Assembly: GCF_003627095.1 (NCBI RefSeq)
Contig: NZ_CP032627.1
Location: 2,046,001-2,110,000 of the forward strand
Direction: 5' to 3'
DNA from: Lactococcus allomyrinae
Lineage (GTDB): Bacteria; Bacillota; Bacilli; Lactobacillales; Streptococcaceae
DNA length: 64,000 bases
Below are positions 1 to 7,091 of this stretch, piece after piece (positions within the stretch are counted from its first letter, which is position 1; every line of letters starts with the position of its first letter). Below the pieces are notes generated by a model. That model saw nothing but the letters and a program-made list of their open reading frames with translations. It ran no database searches and was not told where the DNA came from. Made by a program: the position numbers and the translations under genes.

Positions 1-59
1 TACATGATTTTTAATCTTAAAAACCTAGATAAACAAAGGGCGGAAAGGGGTTCTGAACT

Positions 60-140
60 GCGTATTCGGGTTAAGCTATACCCCGTGTTACAAAACGGGG
101 TATTCGCAAAGTTGTGGGGCTAACGCCCCACAACCCGCTT
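60..140 (-). other. Probable oriT of the conjugative element (MOBT type)
   Basis: Two perfect inverted repeats lie side by side: arms at 78-86/95-103 and at 111-120/125-134. Read on the minus strand, the first has the form ACCCCGT...TAACACGGGGT. This matches the layout of Tn916 and ICEBs1 origins of transfer, where a CCCC/GGGG repeat encloses TAACA at the nick site. The position also fits: it follows a coupling-protein gene, and in those elements the relaxase gene comes next, which here would lie left of base 1. The function is inferred from motif and position. Confidence 0.6.
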
Positions 141-233
141 TCGCTTTTCCGTCCTTACGTCCGGCTGGTTTTCTTTCGCCGTTGGCACGAAAACCGCCCC
201 AGTAATGACTACACAGCGAGCGGGTAAACTTTT

Positions 234-587
234 TCATTGCTCTTTTTCTATCAGCTTTTGCCATTCGATTTCCCTATTCCATTTTCCCTGTTTCCATTTT
301 TCAAAATCTTCTACTGTCAAAAAAACCTTGTGAATCGCATAAGCTAAAGGTAATCTCTTATCTACACGCAAATGATAAAGCTCCTGTAAGTGCTTTATAT
401 CTGTTTCATCATAAACCTTTCTTTTTACAGGTTGACCGTTAACATAATAATTAGACGAAGTGGGAATCTCCTCATTAAACGAATAAAGTGTCCATTCTTC
501 AATCTTTTTTAACCAACGATTTAAGGTATCTTTTTTCAAATCTTTATGAATCAAAGCACGGACTTCTGTTTTTGTATAAAAAGTCAT
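234..587 (-). CDS. Element protein of unknown function, 117 aa
   Basis: Starts with an ATG behind a good GAGGTGAG ribosome site, 23 bases after the coupling-protein gene, and ends just before the putative oriT. The protein is rich in charged residues, with an N-terminal stretch (TKTEVRALIHKDLKKDTLNRW) that could be a helix-turn-helix and a C-terminal helical region. I do not recognise the family. Its place between a TcpA-like gene and oriT suggests a DNA-binding accessory of transfer or replication, such as an oriT-binding auxiliary protein; this is inference from position only. Confidence 0.6.
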   Translation of the reverse strand: MTFYTKTEVRALIHKDLKKDTLNRWLKKIEEWTLYSFNEEIPTSSNYYVNGQPVKRKVYDETDIKHLQELYHLRVDKRLPLAYAIHKVFLTVEDFEKWKQGKWNREIEWQKLIEKEQ

Positions 588-610
588 TTCTCACCTCACT
601 TTCTTATTTG

Positions 611-2158
611 TTAATTTCCTTGATTTAATTTTTCTCGATAAGAAGTTGGCACATTTGCTTTTTCCATCAACTTCTCAATATTTTCTTCTTTTTTCTTTGC
701 TTCCGTTTGAATGATTTCCGTTTTCGCATTTTCAACAAATGCCGTTTCAAAATCTTCCATGTCATCATAAAACGCACTGACTTCTTGTTTGGCTTCAGCG
801 GTCAACTCAATATCTGAAACATCTGTAAATGGCATGGAGGGTAATTTTTGGAAATAGTCTACAAAATCAAAATCTTTTGAAACTAAAGGTGTGAAAAATT
901 CTATCGGTATTCCTGAACCAATGTCAATATAGCCCCGACCGACAATATCCTTATTCACAAAAGCTTTATCCTTACTATCAGGAAAAGCCATGTCATAACC
1001 AGTAGGACTTACTCGACCAGCAGTTACACGACACATCAAATTATCTCTTACCGCCCCTGGTAATGTATTTACATCAGGACGTTGTGTCGCAAAAATTACA
1101 AATACCCCTGCCTGTCTTGCTTTTAAGACTAAAGAAATAACATAGTTAAAAAATTCCTCATATTCCATGCTTTTTAATGTAGATACAAATGCTGCTAATT
1201 CATCAACTACAATAAACTCAGGCGCCATATTATAATACCGATAATTCTTACCAATCGTATAATTTTTTTGACGCTTCATATAAAGAAAGCGTTTGTCCAT
1301 CAATTGCTCGGCTTCTTCCATCATGGAAATAATATCCGCTTTTTCATGAGTGACTAAACCTTTAAACGCTTTAAAACTAGCAAATTCTGCAAGATCTGCT
1401 TTTTTAGGATCTGCTAGATGTACTCTCCCTTCTTTAGTCAGTGCATAAAGCAAAGCGTAAATAAAGAAAGTTTTACCTCCACCAGTTCCACCCATAATTA
1501 ACATATGTGGTAACTTGTCATATTCCCAAACAATTCCTTGCATCAAGGTTATTTTTCCATTTTCAGCACTGACTTGCTCAAAATTAATCCGTTTCCCTTG
1601 ATTATTCATCAAGAACTCATAACTAATGTATCCCATTTCCCAATTAATTTTTGTCAAATCAGCAAGATACATTTCAGAAAGTGTTTTCCCTATTGAAATC
1701 ACTTGATTATGAAACTGATTACCTGTCGCAAAGGTAAAAACATCCCTATCTCCAAAACTACGATAATAAGCTTTCGGAAAAGATAATTTTTCTCTTGTTC
1801 CTTTTTCAGTCTTAATTTGTTTCCGCTCAATTATATTATTTGAAAACATATAACGAGCCAACATTTCCATCTTCTTTCTTCGCATGAAAAAACCATCTTT
1901 TAATTCACTTCTGCGAATCACAAAAAAAGAAAAAGCTATTGCAAGCCCCATAACAAACAAGGACACTAAAACAGGTTGAAGATAAACCGTCCATTCATTC
2001 CAACGGTTGATTTTTCTAAAAAATGGGTACGTAATGATAAAATGATAATATGCTAACGCAATTAAAAAAGGAACTGAAAGACCTAGTCCCCAGTTCCTCA
2101 ACAAATAGCGTTTAAAAAGACGAATGCGAAACCCTCGATAATTAAACCAATGTTTCAT
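611..2158 (-). CDS. TcpA/FtsK-type coupling ATPase of the conjugative element
   Basis: A 515-residue FtsK/SpoIIIE-family DNA-pumping ATPase. Two hydrophobic segments near residues 25-45 and 60-82 anchor it in the membrane. The cytoplasmic part has a Walker A motif (GGTGGGKT, about residue 223) and a Walker B motif (EFIVVDELAAF, about residue 315), followed by an ATQRPD motif typical of FtsK-like pumps. Homologues are Tn916 Orf21 and ICEBs1 ConQ, which bring the relaxase-DNA complex to the type IV secretion channel. Gene order (DUF961-like, coupling protein, oriT) matches those elements. The start has an AGAGG ribosome site. The length is normal for the family. Confidence 0.88.
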   Translation of the reverse strand: MKHWFNYRGFRIRLFKRYLLRNWGLGLSVPFLIALAYYHFIITYPFFRKINRWNEWTVYLQPVLVSLFVMGLAIAFSFFVIRRSELKDGFFMRRKKMEMLARYMFSNNIIERKQIKTEKGTREKLSFPKAYYRSFGDRDVFTFATGNQFHNQVISIGKTLSEMYLADLTKINWEMGYISYEFLMNNQGKRINFEQVSAENGKITLMQGIVWEYDKLPHMLIMGGTGGGKTFFIYALLYALTKEGRVHLADPKKADLAEFASFKAFKGLVTHEKADIISMMEEAEQLMDKRFLYMKRQKNYTIGKNYRYYNMAPEFIVVDELAAFVSTLKSMEYEEFFNYVISLVLKARQAGVFVIFATQRPDVNTLPGAVRDNLMCRVTAGRVSPTGYDMAFPDSKDKAFVNKDIVGRGYIDIGSGIPIEFFTPLVSKDFDFVDYFQKLPSMPFTDVSDIELTAEAKQEVSAFYDDMEDFETAFVENAKTEIIQTEAKKKEENIEKLMEKANVPTSYREKLNQGN

Positions 2159-2195
2159 TTATACCTCTTTTCTTTTTCTCAGCATTTTAATTGAA

Positions 2196-2978
2196 TTAAT
2201 TATTTTTTGATTTATTAGGCTCTTGTCCTTGTGATGCTGGTGGTGTTTGTGGTGTATTAGGTTTAACTGCTTCTTTTACTTCAAGTAAGTCTTGGGCGCT
2301 CATTGAAATAGACACACGAATATTTTCGGCTTGACTGTTATCTCGGAACAAACGAGCTTCAGGCGTATCAAATTTCAATTTAGTAAAAGGAGGCAAGTCC
2401 TTTACTTTTGAATCAAGGTTAAGAACATCAATGGAATAAATTTCATTATTCTTTGTGGAGCGTACCGTTACCGCATAGTTCGTAATTTCATCTGTCAACT
2501 GATTAGTTACAGGGTTACGGAAGTATTCAGGAACGCTATTAATAAGTAAAAGTTCCCCAAATGTTTTGTCAAAGTCCATAATATCGGAAACATCCCCATT
2601 ACCTGTACCTATTTTTGCAATTTGATTTTCTGATTTTTTGAAATTTTTCAAATCAAGTAACCCTGCAGAATCCGCACTGTCTGCATAAAAAGTAGTTACA
2701 ACAAAGCTATTTGTAACACGACCGTTTTCTGTCACATCTTGAATCCGTGGTACACCCATGATACGACCAAGAATAATTTTATCCATCACTTTGGCATCCG
2801 AAGCCTTACGAGGATTGCTCACAAAAACATCAACCAAAGCAACATTTTCTGTCATTAATGGATATTTAACCGCACGACCACCCCCACGAACAGGCGTATT
2901 GGCGGTTGCTTCAGCAATCAAGACCGCTTCGCCAAAGAAGCCCTCTTTTACAACAAAATCTGAAATTGAATTAGACAT
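2196..2978 (-). CDS. DUF961/YdcP-like conjugative element protein, 260 aa
   Basis: Starts at an ATG behind AAGGAG. The C-terminal half (about residues 135-235), with the motif DKTFGELLLI and a following beta-rich stretch, resembles the DUF961 proteins (YdcP of ICEBs1, Orf22/Orf23 of Tn916), which sit just upstream of the coupling protein in those elements. At 260 residues it is about twice the usual size, so the N-terminal half is either an extra domain or a diverged repeat. The tail is rich in Pro, Gln and Asn and is probably disordered. Family assignment is by pattern and position, not by a search. Confidence 0.6.
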   Translation of the reverse strand: MSNSISDFVVKEGFFGEAVLIAEATANTPVRGGGRAVKYPLMTENVALVDVFVSNPRKASDAKVMDKIILGRIMGVPRIQDVTENGRVTNSFVVTTFYADSADSAGLLDLKNFKKSENQIAKIGTGNGDVSDIMDFDKTFGELLLINSVPEYFRNPVTNQLTDEITNYAVTVRSTKNNEIYSIDVLNLDSKVKDLPPFTKLKFDTPEARLFRDNSQAENIRVSISMSAQDLLEVKEAVKPNTPQTPPASQGQEPNKSKNN

Positions 2979-2979
2979 T

Positions 2980-3114
2980 TTAAATTCTCCTTATTGAATT
3001 TTTATTTTTTTGTTCTGAAAAAGCCCCAAAATCAGGATGATTTCGAAGCCATTGTTTTTGATTACCGTTAACTAACAGTATTTTAGGTGGTATATCTTTC
3101 ACTTTTTCTAGCAT
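2980..3114 (-). CDS. Small element ORF, 44 aa
   Basis: An ATG behind GAGAGGAAAT opens a 44-codon frame that ends one base before the DUF961-like gene, so the two are probably cotranscribed and translationally coupled. The ribosome site of the next gene (AAGGAG) lies inside the last codons of this one. The product is basic with no signal peptide or membrane segment. I do not recognise it. The tight packing and ribosome site are the evidence that it is translated. Confidence 0.5.
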   Translation of the reverse strand: MLEKVKDIPPKILLVNGNQKQWLRNHPDFGAFSEQKNKNSIRRI

Positions 3115-3170
3115 ATTTCCTCTCTTTTTTAGAGTTATAGTTTATTGACATTTCGGTCAATTTCTTTAAT

Positions 3171-3422
3171 TTATAAGTCTTTTATATTATCTTTTAGAAA
3201 TGCTGATAATTTTGGAAAATCAACCGCATATTCATCAAGAATAGTCACTTGGACAAGATGAACTATTAGAAGTCCTGTAGAAACATTATTTTTAAAACTT
3301 TCAGAAATTTCATTATCATCTTGAATTCTTAATTAGAGTTCTTCCAAATTACGCTGACATTGCGATAAATTTTTCACAGAACGAGCTAGATATTCTCTTT
3401 CTTCCTTAGCAATTTTACCCAT
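3171..3422 (-). pseudogene. Small element gene interrupted by an in-frame stop
   Basis: An ATG (complement of 3420-3422) opens a frame of about 83 codons that reads well except for one TAA at 3333-3335, after residue 29. The second half keeps an ordinary amino-acid composition and ends at TAA 3171-3173. A single CAA or GAA to TAA change explains it, so this looks like a recent nonsense mutation. It follows directly after the 89-aa gene. The function is unknown. It differs from the G-run frameshifts elsewhere because no homopolymer is involved. Confidence 0.5.
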
Positions 3423-3424
3423 TG

Positions 3425-3694
3425 TTACTCACCCGCTAAAATCTTTTCTTTTCCACGTTCAAAGGCTTCTTCAACCAATCGGTGACAGTCTTCTCTTTCC
3501 TTAGCGAGTCGTTCTAACAAATACTGCTTTTTAATAGCTTCTTGAATTGAACGCTCAAAATCATCAAGGTCAGGAATCTTTTTTTCAAGTTCTTCTTCTG
3601 AAAGCGCAATATCTACCCGTAAAGGAATTGACTTTCCACATGAAATATCTAATATTAAATTCAGAGCTTCTACTTGTGTTTTGATTTTAGGCAT
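3425..3694 (-). CDS. Element protein of unknown function, 89 aa
   Basis: The ATG at 3694 is preferred over an ATG 21 bases upstream because AAAGGAA lies at a workable distance and the start overlaps the stop of the preceding gene by eight bases, a usual coupling arrangement. The protein is acidic and helical, with a likely coiled coil over its last 50 residues. No motif identifies its function. It belongs to the run of small genes upstream of the transfer genes. Confidence 0.55.
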   Translation of the reverse strand: MPKIKTQVEALNLILDISCGKSIPLRVDIALSEEELEKKIPDLDDFERSIQEAIKKQYLLERLAKEREDCHRLVEEAFERGKEKILAGE

Positions 3695-3953
3695 AATTTT
3701 TGTTTTTCCTTTCATTCCATAAAAAAATCACTGCGTTATTATATGAACCAGTGATTTTTATTTCATATGTTTTATAAATCTTATAAAGGTTAGGATAAAG
3801 CTCTTTTAAATGTTTAAGCCTTAACATAGCCTTATCATAAGCTTCACGTAATGCTTGTGAGTTATCCCAATCTAAACAACGACTTGTTTCAAAACGGACG
3901 TAAATTTCCCTACACTCTTTTTCTGCTTGAAAGCATTGTGAGGATAATTTCAT
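3687..3953 (-). CDS. Element protein of unknown function, 88 aa
   Basis: The start at 3953 (MKLSSQ) is chosen because AAAGGAAAAAAG precedes it; the longer frame to 3986 would start inside a tRNA-like hairpin without a ribosome site. The product is a basic helical protein with several Cys and Tyr and no membrane segment. It overlaps the next gene by eight bases. It is not a family I recognise. Confidence 0.5.
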   Translation of the reverse strand: MKLSSQCFQAEKECREIYVRFETSRCLDWDNSQALREAYDKAMLRLKHLKELYPNLYKIYKTYEIKITGSYNNAVIFLWNERKNKNYA

Positions 3954-3989
3954 TTCTTTTTTCCTTTCACTTAAATTTATACGCACTTA

Positions 3990-4043
3990 TGCGGAACGTG
4001 AGAATCGAACTCACTTTATTCAACCGAGAAATCCTTTTTCCGC
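3990..4043 (-). other. Miniature tRNA-like structure
   Basis: On the minus strand GCGGAA and TTCCGC form a 6-bp acceptor-like stem. Just inside its 3' strand is a perfect T-arm: stem GTGAG/CTCAC around the canonical loop TTCGATT. Only 22 bases lie between the 5' acceptor strand and the T-arm, too few for both a D-arm and an anticodon arm, so it is no ordinary tRNA. It sits between a terminator (4045-4079) and the start of the 88-aa gene. A decayed tRNA or a mimic are both possible. Confidence 0.4.
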
Positions 4044-4044
4044 T

Positions 4045-4079
4045 AATAAAAAATTGCTCTCTCAATCATGAGAAAGCAA
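4045..4079 (-). terminator. Rho-independent terminator
   Basis: On the minus strand a 12-bp stem (ATTGCTTTCTCA paired with TGAGAGAGCAAT, one G-U) with loop TGAT is followed by TTTTTTATT. It ends the four-gene unit 5260-4114. Confidence 0.85.
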
Positions 4080-4113
4080 TCATTAGGAGTAAATAAACCT
4101 TTTTATGACTTAT

Positions 4114-4371
4114 TCAGGTCAAGTTATTTAATTCAACAACACAAATTAAACCCTCCCCATAAATATTTTCTGCCCAATTCAACACGCTTTCTAAGGCATT
4201 TTCAGCACGTTTTCTACTAGAATAAGCTTTAGCCATACTTTTAACTTCAGAAAAGACCGCATATCTACTTCCCTGAACTATAAATGATTCTCCTGTATAA
4301 TATCCCTCTAAAAACTTTATCGTACTCTTAATGACATACAAAGTCGTCTCTTTGTCTTTAGCTTTTGTCAT
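4114..4371 (-). CDS. Element protein of unknown function, 85 aa
   Basis: Last gene of a four-gene unit. Its ATG overlaps the stop of the preceding gene as ATGA, so translation is probably coupled. The residues suggest a small mixed alpha/beta soluble protein (a GESFIVQGSRYAVFSEVKSM stretch, then a helix). No recognised family and no signal sequence. A strong terminator follows 35 bases downstream. Confidence 0.55.
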   Translation of the reverse strand: MTKAKDKETTLYVIKSTIKFLEGYYTGESFIVQGSRYAVFSEVKSMAKAYSSRKRAENALESVLNWAENIYGEGLICVVELNNLT

Positions 4372-4649
4372 TTCTTTCCCTCTTCAATCGCTGCAAGTGC
4401 TTCATTTTCAGCCAGCACATCTTCAATATTTCTTCCAGTCACTTTTTCGATATAATCAGCTGCGTTTTTTTGAGTTTTAGCTAACTCAGCAAGTTTACTA
4501 TCGGCAATATTTCCTTCAACAATATTTTGATTAATGTTTGCGGCAGCACTTATATAAATTAATGTATGAATTAATTCATCACGTTCTTTCTTGACTTCTT
4601 CAAGCTCTCGCAATGCTTTAAGCGTTGTTGCATTTTCTAAATCATTCAC
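4368..4649 (-). CDS. Element protein of unknown function, 93 aa
   Basis: Acidic, almost entirely helical protein with a probable N-terminal coiled coil (LRELEEVKKERDELIHTL). It overlaps the upstream gene by eight bases and the downstream gene by four. The EVKKERDELI segment echoes LEKVKKQRDILVEALK in the neighbouring 95-aa protein, so the two may be distant paralogues. Function unknown. Confidence 0.55.
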   Translation of the reverse strand: MNDLENATTLKALRELEEVKKERDELIHTLIYISAAANINQNIVEGNIADSKLAELAKTQKNAADYIEKVTGRNIEDVLAENEALAAIEEGKK

Positions 4650-4929
4650 TTTCGATACCTACGATTTCTTCTAAGTAGTTATCAATGAAAAATGACCAAT
4701 CATTTCTGTGATGAACCTTGATGATTTTTAGTGCTTCTACTAAAATATCACGCTGTTTCTTGACTTTTTCAAGCTCAAGTTTGTCAGTGCTGACAGAGCC
4801 GTCGGTAAATAACCGCATAAGTAGCTTTTTCTGAAAATTTATCTTCTTCTTATTTGTAGAAGTTGAGCATATCATTCTGTAAATTTCAAGATTTTCCTCA
4901 AATTCTTCTGTTTTATTAAGTTGTCTCAT
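4642..4929 (-). CDS. Element protein of unknown function, 95 aa
   Basis: The ATG has a good AGAGGAT ribosome site and lies four bases after the stop of the XRE-type regulator, so it belongs to the same unit. The protein is helical and charged, with LEKVKKQRDILVEALK in the second half resembling the coiled-coil segment of the next gene product. No enzymatic motif, signal peptide or membrane segment is visible. Confidence 0.55.
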   Translation of the reverse strand: MRQLNKTEEFEENLEIYRMICSTSTNKKKINFQKKLLMRLFTDGSVSTDKLELEKVKKQRDILVEALKIIKVHHRNDWSFFIDNYLEEIVGIESE

Positions 4930-4933
4930 TTCT

Positions 4934-5260
4934 TTATCCTCTCACAGCAAAACATTGTTCCATATATTCTAAGCAAGCTCTTGAACGTAAGCCATTTGAA
5001 TCGCCATATTTTGCATTTTGCTCCAAAACGTCCATCACAAAATTGAATATTTCCATTTGCTTAGTAAGCCCTAGAATCCAAAATAAGTTTTTGTTATAAA
5101 ACTCAGAAAAACGAATCAATAATTCTGTATCTGGCTTTGTCTGTCCTTTTTCATATCTGATATATGTTCTTTCAGTCAAACCCAAAGCATCACATACTTG
5201 ATTTTGAGTTAAATTATTCATATGTCTTAAATCTGAAAGTCGCTCTGCAATAGTCGTCAT
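4934..5260 (-). CDS. XRE-family transcriptional regulator, 108 aa
   Basis: The start at 5260 (MTTIAERL) is chosen over a much longer frame because TTGGAG lies just upstream and the DNA further upstream is the end of the lipoprotein gene plus a terminator. Residues 5-60 form a Cro/C1 helix-turn-helix: LRHMNNLTQNQVCDALGLTE, then RTYIRYEKGQTKPDTELLIR. The C-terminal part is helical. It heads a unit with three small unknown genes and probably controls element functions or its own unit. The operator is not evident. Confidence 0.75.
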   Translation of the reverse strand: MTTIAERLSDLRHMNNLTQNQVCDALGLTERTYIRYEKGQTKPDTELLIRFSEFYNKNLFWILGLTKQMEIFNFVMDVLEQNAKYGDSNGLRSRACLEYMEQCFAVRG

Positions 5261-5271
5261 TTGTTTATCTC

Positions 5272-5303
5272 CAAATAAAAAAACAGCCTTTGAAAGACTG
5301 TTT
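5272..5303 (-). terminator. Rho-independent terminator after the lipoprotein gene
   Basis: On the minus strand AAACAGTC and GGCTGTTT pair around a short A/T loop, followed by a run of seven T. It lies directly after the corrected stop of the lipoprotein gene (5310) and before the XRE regulator. Confidence 0.7.
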
Positions 5304-5309
5304 GAGTGA

Positions 5310-6238
5310 TTAATTGACTTGAACGGGTGTAACGCCATATCTAATACTGTGGTCAAATCCCAAATCAATAACAGCTTGAGAATTAACCGTAGCATCTACA
5401 TAAGCTTGAGCTTCTCCTAAAGTATTAAATGTTTGCGACCATCTACGCACTCCATCAACTGAAACCCAGCCTACATACTTATATACTGGTGTTGGTTTTG
5501 AGGGTTGTGTTGGTGTAGTAGACGGAGGTGTTACTGGTGTCGTCGGTTGTTGAGTGTTTCCCCAGCATTGTTATTACCATTTGATGATGAATTACCTTGT
5601 GATGCTCCACCTGTATTACTTTGCCCTGAATTGTATGAAGAATTGGCATTATTTGAGCTTTGATTATTATTTGAATTTGTATTTGATGATTGATTTTGAG
5701 CCGTTATGCTACTTGTTGTTTGATTAGCTTTACTTGCTTTTGTTGCTTCTGCTTTTTTCTTCTCAGCTTCAACTTTTGCTTTTTGAGTAGAAACAGCTTG
5801 TTTGACTTTATCCAGCCGAGCTTGTTGTGACTTTTTATCTTTTTCAAAGTAGCTGTCTTTTTCTGCATTGATTGCATTTTGTGCCTTTGTCACATCAACC
5901 TCTTTTTTAGATTTTTCGGCAATCGCAATTAAGCCATCAGTTGCTTTCAACTGATTGAGCAAACTTTTCAATTTATCCACTTCTGGTTGATATATTTTTT
6001 GATTTTTAGCACTCAATTTCTTAATCGCTGTTTCAGCACTTTTTATATCTTCATCTTTACGTGAAGTATAAGCTTTTTGTATCGCTACTCTAGCTTTTTC
6101 TTTCAAATCGTTTGTCTTTTTCTCTAGTTGTGATGTTTCATCTTTCTTACTTTCAACTTTAGAACCACCACACGCTGATAACATCCCTACTGATAGCAAT
6201 GCAATAGTCGCAAGTGCAACTGTACTTTTCTTATTCAT
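5310..6238 (-). CDS. Surface lipoprotein of the element, frameshifted
   Basis: The N-terminus is a lipoprotein signal: MNKKSTVALATIALLSVGML followed by the lipobox SACGG, with Cys near residue 23. A long coiled-coil-rich region follows, then a low-complexity Ser/Asn/Gln/Gly linker. The frame stops at 5531, but the next frame continues for about 80 codons with a Pro/Thr spacer and a folded-looking C-terminal domain (YVGWVSVDGVRRW...) to TAA at 5310. Adding one G to the GGGG run at 5560-5563 restores a 309-residue protein. The lost base is probably a sequencing error. It may act in surface exclusion or adhesion; this is unproven. Confidence 0.7.
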
Positions 6239-6262
6239 AATTTACTCCTTTAATGCTCCTAT

Positions 6263-6290
6263 TGTTACTTTATTATAACATAAAGTAACA
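6263..6290 (-). promoter_or_regulatory. Extended -10 promoter inside a palindromic operator
   Basis: The arms TGTTACTTTAT and ATAAAGTAACA are perfectly complementary, 11 bases each, with six bases between them. On the minus strand this centre contributes TATAAT preceded by TG (TGTTATAAT), an extended -10. The lipoprotein start is 25 bases beyond the palindrome. A symmetric operator over the -10 suggests repression by a dimer, perhaps one of the element's XRE proteins. Confidence 0.6.
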
Positions 6291-6310
6291 ACATAATTAT
6301 CTTAAAATTA

Positions 6311-6373
6311 AGAGAAATAGCGGATTTGAACCACTATCTGATGAATCATCTATTTTTCTTAAACTAATTTCTC
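6311..6373 (-). other. Second miniature tRNA-like structure
   Basis: On the minus strand GAGAAAT and ATTTCTC form a 7-bp acceptor-like stem. Inside the 3' strand is a T-arm with stem AGTGG/CCGCT and loop TTCAAAT. About 31 bases remain for the other arms, including a small hairpin (GATG, loop, CATC). A full tRNA would need about 12 more. Like the copy at 3990-4043, it lies upstream of an element gene, here just before the lipoprotein promoter. Confidence 0.4.
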
Positions 6374-6498
6374 ATAAAAAACCTATCGGCATTTTGCTAA
6401 AAATAAAGGCACTTTAGAAAGTATCTCTCTTTTCATGAGTGTTATCTTTATCCCTAGACAAGATTTTGATGGGTTTTTAATTTATTTTCATTTTACAT

Positions 6499-6830
6499 TA
6501 AAAAAAGAATTGACCTTTATCAATTCTCTAAATTTTGGACACAAAAAACTTTACAAATGAGAAAGTATCTTCAACTTTCTCCAACGTCCTTTCAAAGTTA
6601 ATGAATGAAAGGCGTTGCTGGCTCTATCTAGTGGAACAGCTCAGAAATTCTGAATTTTCAAGATTGAATTTCATGTTACGCTGTCAGTTCTACTTCGAGA
6701 GGCAATCGTCCTGTCTCATTCAGAATTATCACAAATGGGTTCATGTTACATTTGCTTTCTGATAATTCAACCCTCTCCAGGTTTTTGAGTGGCTTCCTCG
6801 GTCATGCTAGAAGATTGTCAGTACCGCTTA
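6499..6830 (-). ncRNA. Candidate structured noncoding RNA
   Basis: This 330-base stretch has no convincing gene but is full of hairpins: 6723-6731 pairs with 6760-6768 (9 bp) and encloses CAAATG/CATTTG; further pairs lie at 6646-6652/6668-6674, 6589-6595/6607-6613 and 6561-6566/6574-6579. It ends on the minus strand at a clean terminator (6499-6527, 8-bp stem then a T run). A strong minus-strand promoter lies upstream at 7022-7050, with a 19-codon leader ORF between. The transcript would be about 500 bases. The family is not known to me; existence of the RNA is inferred from structure, promoter and terminator. Confidence 0.5.
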
Positions 6831-6887
6831 ATTAGGGCGACGGCTCGCCACAGGTTTTTCAGTTTTTAAATTAGTTTCTGCATACAT
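6828..6887 (-). CDS. Leader peptide ORF, 19 aa
   Basis: A strong ribosome site (AAAGGAG) precedes an ATG that opens a 19-codon frame encoding MYAETNLKTEKPVASRRPN, ending in TAA just where the hairpin-rich region begins. It is too short for a fold. The good ribosome site suggests it is translated, possibly as a leader that senses ribosome stalling and changes the downstream RNA structure, as in attenuation of resistance or mobile-element genes. That role is inference. Confidence 0.4.
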   Translation of the reverse strand: MYAETNLKTEKPVASRRPN

Positions 6888-6905
6888 TGACTTTTCTCCT
6901 TTAAA

Positions 6906-7040
6906 AGTGTTAAAATAATAATTGTCTAGGTTATTAATTTAACACTTTTGTGGGAGCTGCCAAAGCGCGCTTCCGCTTATTTTTTATATAGTTAATTAAT
7001 GTATTTATTAACTATATAATTATTTTAATATATTTATTAA
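6906..7040. promoter_or_regulatory. Control region with inverted repeats
   Basis: The AT-rich region between the repressor and the leftward transcript holds a 10-bp inverted repeat (AAGTGTTAAA...TTTAACACTT, about 6905-6948) close to the leader ORF. Another lies near 6990-7020 (TATAGTTAATTAA with TTTATTAACTATA), and a further TTTATTAA block overlaps the promoter. These are plausible operators for the 7092-7451 repressor, as in ICEBs1 control regions. Confidence 0.45.
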
Positions 7041-7050
7041 CGCTTGTCAA
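7022..7050 (-). promoter_or_regulatory. Strong leftward promoter of the element
   Basis: On the minus strand TTGACA (complement of 7045-7050) is followed after exactly 17 bases by TAAAAT (complement of 7022-7027). It drives transcription left through the leader ORF and the structured region, away from the repressor. The -35 lies inside the palindrome GCTTGTCAAGC (7042-7052), which also supplies a TTGTCA on the other strand. Confidence 0.75.
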
Positions 7051-7091
7051 GCATTAAGTCACAAAAAATAATATTTTTTGGGAGAAACAAA

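Noticed and set aside
6311-6373. A complete tRNA or tmRNA gene
   Set aside because: There is no room for both D and anticodon arms, so it is listed only as tRNA-like.
6535-6762. 75-codon plus-strand frame
   Set aside because: Lies in the hairpin-rich region read on the other strand; no ribosome site or recognisable protein features.
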